Source of the DNA: Monosiga brevicollis MX1
Taxonomy: Eukaryota; Opisthokonta; Choanoflagellata; Craspedida; Salpingoecidae
NCBI RefSeq assembly: GCF_000002865.3
Contig: NW_001865070.1
Coordinates: 70,012 to 134,011 of the forward strand
Length of the DNA stretch: 64,000 bases
Direction: 5' to 3'
The notes beneath the pieces are model-generated. The model ran no database searches. It had not been told where the DNA came from and worked only from the letters and a program-made list of their open reading frames with translations. Of the stretch, positions 52,503 through 64,000 are shown piece after piece. A program made the translations under genes and the position numbers. Numbering within the stretch: position 1 is the stretch's first letter; each line of letters starts with the position of its first letter.

Positions 52503-52843
52503 ATGGGATGCGGGCAAAGCAGATGCTATATCAAGCCTCAAAGGGCGAGGCGAGCTCGAAACCAAGACAGTTCATCCTCGAGTGCATTGCTAGAAGAATG
52601 GCCAAATACAGGGGTGAGGTCGGTCAAGAAAAAGGAACGTAAATGCAAGCGAAGCAGAAGTTGGAAGAGCCAAAACAGACGTGGAGGTGACGGCAGCCAC
52701 TTGCTCGCCATGCTGCAAGAGACGCAGCAAGAGCTGTGGATCAACGCCAGGATGCTCAGCAAGATTTCCACCCACGCGAAGCAAGCCGTGTGCCAACTAC
52801 GAAAGCACAATCCAACGTCAATCGAGGGATCGAAAGATGAAGG
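52503..52843 (+). CDS. Candidate small acylated protein (first exon)
   Basis: Between two converging genes, a reading frame starts MGCGQSRCY, a strong N-myristoylation and palmitoylation pattern. A Ser-rich stretch, a Lys/Arg-rich stretch and a possible helix (LLAMLQETQQELW) follow. TCTATAAATC lies about 25-30 bp upstream of the ATG. At 52843 the frame meets GTGAGC after GAT GAA G, a good donor; the downstream exon is not identified and would overlap the 3' end of the minus-strand importin-like gene. No family recognised. It could instead be 3' UTR of the formin. Confidence 0.35.
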
Positions 52844-52875
52844 TGAGCCATGTCTGGGGCATGATTCGCATCCGT

Positions 52876-54598
52876 TCAACATAAATGGGGCACTGAGAGC
52901 CCACAACGCCTGTGGCCCTGCAAGAGTCCCACCACTTCATCAATCAGTCGCTTCTCTTCGACGGCGACGTGATGTTGGTCCTGATCTTCTTGAGCAGTGG
53001 CGGCCGGCAGCATGGCTGAAACGGCAACCTGGGTCTTGTCCACAGCAAGCGCTACGCTCGTCACTGCCTCGGGCGGCCAAGCCACGCCTGGGTGGGGGCG
53101 GGCACAACGTCCAAACAAGGTGAGATATAGACATTTGGGCTTTGACAGCTGGAAGTAATTTGGTTTGAGCAATGACACCAGAGTCGGTTGGCCGCCGGCG
53201 CTTACCAAGTAAGAGCGCCGTGCACCAGAGCACGCTGCTAAGAGTGATGGGATCGTCGGCGTACCACTTGAGCCTGATGATGGAGATTGGATGGTGAGTC
53301 TGATCGGGCTAAACCAAGATTAGGCTAGAATGGGACAAAGCAGACGATAGCAGGGACCTACGCTGTAGGTAGCAAAGTGATCAGGCCACTGTCGATCAAA
53401 CGCTGCTTGGCATCGTCACAGCCGCCAGCGAGCGCCGCCAGCAAATGCCATAGATGGGCAGCAGCAAAGCTCTCATGCCGAGTCTATGCACCAAATCGTT
53501 GCAATTTGGCATGGCTCGAGTGAGGTTTGAAAATTGAACTCGGATCAAACCTGGACGAGGACGGAACACACGGACTTGAGCTAAAACGACGAGTTGATCA
53601 GCCCCTTGATCAAGTAATCGCAGTGGAAGATCTATAGCCGTTCAACCGGGCGTGAGGTGGGCTGGTATAGGCGTGTGCGCCAGCGAGAGATGCATTGAGC
53701 CAAGACCAGCATACCCGGGCTATCGACTGCCATGTTGGTGAGGCCCCAGCTGGCCTGGGCCAGGAGGAGGGGGCTACCGCTTTGTGCCAGCGCCAACAAA
53801 TAGGGCACAGAGGCCAGGAGCGCCTGCACAGAAAAGGTACAGGAACGGCGTGAATCGGATCGGGTGTTTTGAAGTTGCTGCACACGCACGGCTGAGACAC
53901 AACATTCACCTCACCTGCACGGCTGAACTGCCCCCGGCAGCAAGGTTGGTCACGCAGTAGCATGCCTGCCATCCAGCAGCGCACACTTGTGAGTGCCAAG
54001 GCGTGGGCAGAAGGAAAAAGGAATGTTAGATGCTCGAAAGCTCCAAAAATCACCCTTACCTCCAGTTGCGTCCCGGGCTTGAGGAGATAGATGAGCAAGG
54101 TTTTGACGGCGTCAGGCAGCCTTGGTTCACATCGTGACGGGAGGCGGGGAAGCAAATCCGTGAGCGTGTTCTGAAAGCAGCAAATTCTCCAAGAGGCGCT
54201 TCAAAAATGTTGTGTGCGAGTGGAACAAACTGCAGGAAAAGACTCCGATTCTCCTCATTGAGATTAAGAGCGTGGGCGATGTGGCGGAGTGCCTGGGCCT
54301 TGTTGCGACTGGACTGCAGCTGCTCCCAGAGCGCCTGGAGCTGAAGGTCAGAGAAGCTTTTGAGCCGAGGCGGATGGAGGATAAAAATCACATTGAGGTA
54401 GGCGAGGACACATACTGAGGTATCTTGACCAGCGTAGGTGGGACCATCAACCGATTCAAGATCGACAAAGGACCGCTTCCAGTTGTGCTGGGCTGCCCGC
54501 CCCTCTTGTCGAATCTCTGAGCTCAGACATCAGCCCGTTTGCATCTGTGAGGCCGCTTCACCCAGGTTTTTTTTTCCCATAGTCCATGCTCTCGTTTT

Positions 54599-54634
<36 letters not shown>

Positions 54635-54779
54635 GCACGCAAACCGCAAACGCCACCTCCAACCCGGCAAACGATGCGCAAGACTGACGTTGCGCGAGGA
54701 GCCGCCGCCGTTCCCGCAGCAAATCCGCATCTCGGAAGCGCCGGTTTTTGAAGCGCGCCAGTCGCTTCTCTGCCATCAT
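52876..54779 (-). CDS. Importin-alpha-like armadillo-repeat protein, TMCO6-like (10 exons)
   Basis: Exons: 54779-54689, 54516-54416, 54340-54227, 54170-54060, 53965-53915, 53823-53715, 53631-53576, 53483-53362, 53273-53206, 53087-52876. They total 1035 nt and 344 aa. The N terminus is basic and resembles an importin-beta-binding domain (KRLARFKNRRFRDADLLRER, then RQIRQEGRAAQHNW). Next come armadillo-type repeats: ACYCVTNLAAGGS, VPYLLALAQSGSPLLLAQAS, WGLTNMAVDSPG and SFAAAHLWHLLAALAGG. It is much shorter than importin alpha (about 520 aa) and its repeats lack the regular Trp-x3-Asn NLS-binding ladder as far as I can see, so a divergent relative such as TMCO6 is more likely than a cargo receptor. 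One intron is only 56 bp. It starts 309 bp from the divergent XPD gene. Confidence 0.78.
54601..54632. repeat. (AC)n microsatellite in importin-like intron 1
   Basis: About 32 bp of AC on the plus strand within the first intron of the minus-strand importin-like gene. Confidence 0.9.
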
Positions 54780-55088
54780 GTGTCAATCATCACACTATAC
54801 ATAATTGTCAGCGTTGACATAAGTATTTTACTTTATTACCCGGTCGGAGCCGTGGAAGTCGATCAAAGCCGTTTCTTCATCCCAAGGAAGAAAATACTTT
54901 TTTCTTGTGTGTGTGCGGCGACGACGACGTGTGTGTGGCAGCGGGCAACAGGGTGTAGTGGCGGCGCAGTGGCGGCTGCTCTTGACGGCAGCCAAGCCTT
55001 GGTCGTTGAGCGTGCATTGGAGAAGATTGTGACACTGTGAAGTTGGTGGGGTGTGGACTGCTTTGGAGGCTTGGCAAACACCGGCACG
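54780..55088. promoter_or_regulatory. Short divergent promoter region, importin-like / XPD
   Basis: Only 309 bp separate the two start codons, so transcription probably initiates from a shared bidirectional promoter. It is AT-rich near 54780-54840 and contains GT-rich and GACGACGACG-like sequence near 54905-54935. Factor sites are not identified. Confidence 0.5.
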
Positions 55089-60288
<5,200 letters not shown>

Positions 60289-60896
60289 TAGAGCCCATTG
60301 TATAACAGATATCCTCAGTCGCGTACCTGACTTGTGTGTGACAAACAGCTGTGCAGCGTCGTGTGTAGACGACGTGACGAAAACAATTAATCGAGTCAAC
60401 GAGGACAAGGATTTGGCCGACAAGGCGAAGCAGATGCAAGTGTCATATCATGTCAATTATTCGAACACAGAAAACATACCAAGGTCCGGAGGGTGAACAT
60501 GCACCACAGGCAAGAGCACACCAAACAGGGAGATTAGACGGCACGCCAAGGCATGAACAGCCAAAAGAGAAGCCGGGAGAGATCAGATATCAACCGAATT
60601 GTCAAAGTCAAAAAGGCCTTGGCCCCATATCTCGTTAAAGACACTTGAAAACATTCATTTGTGAACGACTATGCCCGGCAGCGAGCAAAAAAAAGCCTGG
60701 CCACGCTCCCAACAACAACAAGTCAGGGGGGGCGTGTACAAGAACAGGATGAACAAGAGGTTAAGAAAACGTCAATCAGGGCACACGCAGTGCGATTCCA
60801 AGAGTGACGCGGGATTAAAAATGTGCCTCCAGAACACGAGCACGCCGAGACGTGCGGCCAGTGAGAGGAGACTCTGGGCTCTGGGCCTTCCGTCAA
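60289..60896. other. Convergent intergenic region XPD / A20-AN1 protein
   Basis: 608 bp between two converging stop codons. No gene, RNA or repeat is recognised. Confidence 0.6.
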
Positions 60897-61530
60897 TTAG
60901 AGGCGATTGAGCTTGACCGTCTCCAGCTTTTGGTTGGCGTCGGCCAGGTTCTTGCGGTCAAACGTCTTGTGATCAAAAGTGCACTCGTGGTCGTCGGGGA
61001 AGCGATGTTTGCTGCAGAACAGGCCTTCGCATCGGCAAGTAAAGCCGAGCATGCCGACCTTGTTGTTGCAGACCACGCAGCGCTTCTTCTTCTTTTGCAT
61101 GGGAGTGCCGTCGGTCGAGGCCGATGTGGACACGGCCGGCGCCGGGGAGGAAGGAGTCACCTCGGCCACAGGGGCGGGGGCTGCGGAGTTTGTGGCAGCG
61201 GCCGGAGCCGAGGGCGCGGGAGCTGATGCTGGGGCAGGGGTAGGACTAACAGTGGCGTCGGCGTCGGCCTGGGGTTGTGTTTGGGCGTCAGTGTTGCCCT
61301 TGGCCTTTTTTACATCGTTGTAGCACTTGGAGCACAAGTTTTCCGTCTCGACACGACCTAAAAAGTAAGGATGGATGAGGCGGTGAGCGTGGGTGCGTAT
61401 GCAGACAGAAAATCCAACACGCAGTCAGTATCCGTCACGGGAGCCATTGGTGCAAAGCGGCAGACTAACCGAAAAACCCGCAGCCGGAAGCGCAGGGAAT
61501 GGAGGTGTTGGGGCTTTGTTGCTCGGCCAT
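60897..61530 (-). CDS. A20/AN1 zinc-finger protein, ZFAND5/6-like (2 exons)
   Basis: Exons 61530-61470 and 61357-60897 total 522 nt and 173 aa. The N terminus carries an A20-type zinc finger split by the intron: CASGCGFFG, then LCSKCYNDV. A linker of about 70 residues rich in Ala/Pro/Ser follows. The C terminus is an AN1 zinc finger: RCVVCNNKVGMLGFTCRCEG, LFCSKHRFPDDHEC, then DHKTF. The A20-AN1 pair with a low-complexity linker matches ZFAND5/ZFAND6 and plant SAP stress proteins, which bind ubiquitin and shape proteasome or stress signalling. Function here is inferred from the family. The gene is convergent with XPD and starts about 2 kb from the FARSA gene. Confidence 0.93.
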
Positions 61531-62268
61531 GGTTACTTGGTGGAGAGGGTGCACACAAATTCAAAAAAAAAAATTTCAATCCAGGAATGAGTTGGCAACC
61601 GAAAGGGTCGGTAAGCCAACACAAGCGTCAAATAAAAAAATGACCTCGGAAGAGTAGGGCAGCCAAGAGGGCTCAAGTCACGGGTTGATCACCGGCACAG
61701 ATAAGAATTATAGAGTGATGATGATGATCAAGACGATGATGAGGGCTGGAACACCAAAGGGGTGGTCTCAGTCCAAGACGGGCTTGCGGTCCAGATAGTG
61801 TTGATGTGGTGATGTGGAAATGACGTGGCTGAAAGGTTGTTCAAAGGCAGCGTCAACGTCGTGAACAGCGCTTGGTATATCCAAGAGCAGAAAAGTTGAA
61901 CGAGTAACGCAGCGGCGTCAAGAGGTCGGCGAACCGCTAATGTGTTCTTGAAGAAGAAGAAGACGAAGAAGAAGAAAAGGAGGCAGCGGACCAACTTTTC
62001 ACCAGCAGAGAGCGATGCAAGCCGTGATGATGACGAGGTGCGCGGGCTTGGAGGAAATGCAAGTGAATGCAATCACGAGCAACCAGCAGGAGAAGCGTTT
62101 GAAAACAAACCAGAAACTTCACCAACACGCCAACACACACAAAGCAACTCGTTGTCGGCACACACTACAGAAGCGGCAAGTATCTGGCAGCGGCAGCGGC
62201 AGCGGCAGCGACCAGACGCAAGCACAAAGGGGGCACAACTTTAAAATATCCGCGAGAACGAGAAAAAT

Positions 62269-62275
<7 letters not shown>

Positions 62276-62302
<27 letters not shown>
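62276..62302. repeat. (GA)n microsatellite
   Basis: A run of about 27 bp of GA, followed closely by TG and TTG runs. Confidence 0.88.
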
Positions 62303-62303
<1 letters not shown>

Positions 62304-63414
62304 CGTTGAGTGTGTGTGTGTGTTGTTGTTGTGGTGGTGGGACAACAACGAACAAACCAAAACAGGGAGAGTGACTATAGCCAAAGCCAAGCCAAGCCGC
62401 TTGGGGGTTCTTCTTCTTCTTCTTCTGCTGGCAAACGTTTCTACATTTACTGGTTCTTCTTCTACATCTTCTTGGTGGAGCTTCCATTCTTAATCTACTT
62501 GACATCGTCATATATCTTCGTCTTCTTTCACATCTTCAACGTTTACTTGATCTTCGATTTGTGCGCAGCAGCGACACACAAGCTGAGATGATGCAAAGCG
62601 CGAGCGCCACACCTGTTCATCGTTACATAACGCTACGCCTTATTGTACAGCCACACCCTCGACATGCTTGGCGTTACCTGTGCACAAGGGGAGGACAGGA
62701 ATGGCGCGCGATGACAAGTACACTTGGTAGCTAGCCCTTGAACCTGTCAAAACCCGTCGAGAGCGAAAAACAAAAGGGGCTGATGCTTGACGATCTGGCT
62801 GCAACGAGCAGGTGCGAGAAACCAAAGGACGAAATTTTTCAACGCCCCGATCGAGGGGTGAGGGGGGGCGGTGGCTGATGCGATGGTGGAGCTTGGCGAT
62901 TGGCCCTGGTGGCAGTGGGCCAACGCTTTGTCTGTCCCGACAAGTGGAGTTGGGGGGGGCTTGTTGCTTGCTCGCATAACATAGCACAACAACACCGCGA
63001 ACAATGAAAGGCCGTCCCGATGGGCCATCGTCATCATCACACTGCGCGGCTGCGCGTCAGTCATTCATTATTTTGAAGGGCACAGGGCTTTCTCTTCTTG
63101 CTAAAAACGTCAAGAAGGGGCAAAGTGGTTGTAAGACCTTTCTTTCCAATGACGTCGGTTGGGAGCTCTTGCTTATGCTTTTCTTCTGGAACAACCCCTG
63201 ATGCAAGCATGCGTCATGAGCAAACGTCATCCTTCTTAATATAAATATCACATCTTCAAAATATAGTATTCTGACAATGAGTGTTGTCATCCTCGGAAAT
63301 GAATTCGTTTTAGTTTGAAGGGATAGTAACATGTGGTAGCATTTCCTGTGACAGAGCACGATGGCAGCGAGCGATCAACTGAAGACGTACGTACACATGC
63401 ACGCGGTCAATGGG

Positions 63415-63418
<4 letters not shown>

Positions 63419-63457
<39 letters not shown>
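63419..63457. repeat. (AC)n microsatellite upstream of FARSA
   Basis: About 38 bp of AC dinucleotide, some 150 bp upstream of the likely FARSA start. Confidence 0.92.
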
Positions 63458-63459
<2 letters not shown>

Positions 63460-63604
63460 GAAATGGCAGCCGCGCGTCCGGCAGGTAGTGGAGGGGGCAT
63501 GATGGCTTGGGTTTACGGCATGAGGAAGCTTGTTGTCTGATTTGATGCATGGCCGGCTGGTCTGGTGGATTCTTGCTTTTGGTTCATGCTGGCCCATTGC
63601 TTTG

Positions 63605-63938
63605 ATGCCTGGATTCGGGGTGTGCAGACAACTCCTCGAGTATATCGAGGCCAAGGGCGCAGCCGATGCGCAGGCCCTGGCCAAGGCTCTCAAGTGTGCC
63701 CCGGAAGTGGTGGTCGGTGCCATCAAGAGCATTCAGACCTTTGAGAACGTATGCGCCACCTGCTGCTGACCTTGCTTTTTTTTTTTGGATTTGGGTTTTG
63801 TTTTTCGTTCTCTTCTCCTCCTCGCATCCGCTCTCACTCGCTCCCTCGGCTCTATCGCTTTCTCAAACTCTTTTGCGACCTTTCAGGTCATCAATGTCGC
63901 CGAGGTCAAGCAGCAGCTATGGCAGTTCACCAAAGATG
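63605..63938 (+). CDS. FARSA: Phenylalanyl-tRNA synthetase alpha subunit, N-terminal exons (partial)
   Basis: Cytosolic enzyme subunit that, with FARSB, charges tRNA-Phe. Two exons are visible, 63605-63748 and 63887-63938, and the rest lies beyond the right edge after a GTGCGT donor. The encoded start is MPGFGVCRQLLEYIEA, then ALAKALKCAPEVVVGAIKSI and VKQQLWQFTKDG. This matches the N-terminal winged-helix (tRNA-binding) region of eukaryotic FARSA in spacing from the first Met. An alternative start at 63463 would need a splice that breaks the frame, so 63605 is preferred. An AG just before the CAACTC codons (63627) leaves some doubt about the first residues. Confidence 0.75.
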
Positions 63939-64000
63939 GTGCGTCTGTACCAGCATACTCTCCCTTGCTCCCTTGCTCCACGAACAGCACCCGCCTTGAC

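Larger units (their letters stand above)
61531..63604. other. Large divergent intergenic region, A20-AN1 / FARSA
   Basis: About 2.07 kb without a recognised gene, the largest gene-free stretch in the window. It holds GAA runs near 61950-61980, a GGCAGC run at about 62187-62211, a (GA)n run, (TTG)/(GGT) runs near 62320-62342, TTC runs near 62408-62540 and a (CA)n tract. Promoters of both flanking genes should lie at its two ends. I see no conserved coding sequence. Confidence 0.55.

Noticed and set aside
63419-63457. CA and TG tracts considered as CRISPR-like arrays or telomere-like repeats
   Set aside because: They are dinucleotide or hexanucleotide microsatellites without spacers, and the setting is an intron-rich nuclear genome.
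63463-63484. ATG at 63463 (MAAARPA) as first exon of FARSA
   Set aside because: All nearby GT donors leave phase 1, which does not match the frame of the conserved downstream exon; the ATG at 63605 fits the family length directly.

Overview
This window looks like nuclear DNA from an intron-rich unicellular eukaryote close to animals. The best guess is a choanoflagellate such as Monosiga brevicollis. That guess is an inference from gene content (polybromo with BAH and HMG domains, a PDZ/PH formin, listerin), the very dense short introns and the compact spacing; no sequence search was run. Exon models were built by hand from GT-AG sites (two probable GC-AG introns), conserved protein motifs and reading phase. 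Every complete host model sums to a whole number of codons, which is an internal check. For the formin this does not settle one FH2 junction, and for the transposon gene it does not settle the intron against a frameshift.

Layout. 1-945 (-): 3' part of a Ser/Thr kinase with an MGC acylation-type N terminus. 1690-3709 (-): lipoyl synthase (LIAS). 4584-8292 (+): replicative helicase subunit MCM3. 8811-9709 (-): mitochondrial [2Fe-2S] ferredoxin. 10662-13350 (+): cysteine desulfurase NFS1. 13639-17133 (-): Na+/H+ exchanger. 18141-25520 (+): listerin (LTN1), the ribosome quality-control ubiquitin ligase. 25758-27086 (-): orphan type I membrane protein. 27531-29892: an apparently complete DNA transposon with about 42-bp inverted ends and one large gene. 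30037-31979 (+): orphan secreted beta-propeller-like protein. 32360-41706 (-): polybromo (PBRM1) in 39 exons. 43174-52232 (+): formin with three short helical repeats, two PH-like domains, PDZ, coiled coil, FH1, FH2 and a C-terminal PH domain. 52876-54779 (-): short importin-alpha-like ARM protein. 55089-60288 (+): XPD/ERCC2, the TFIIH helicase. 60897-61530 (-): A20/AN1 zinc-finger protein. 63605 to the right edge (+): start of the phenylalanyl-tRNA synthetase alpha subunit.

How the genes relate. NFS1, ferredoxin and LIAS belong to one mitochondrial pathway: NFS1 supplies sulfur for Fe-S assembly, ferredoxin supplies electrons, and LIAS is an Fe-S radical-SAM enzyme. They lie within 12 kb, interrupted only by MCM3, and ferredoxin and NFS1 are divergent from one intergenic region. 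Several other neighbours are also head to head (LIAS/MCM3, NHE/LTN1, PBRM1/formin, importin-like/XPD at only 309 bp). The window is rich in simple repeats, mainly long (TG)n tracts and a (TGTGTC)n array of over 300 bp in the last XPD intron.
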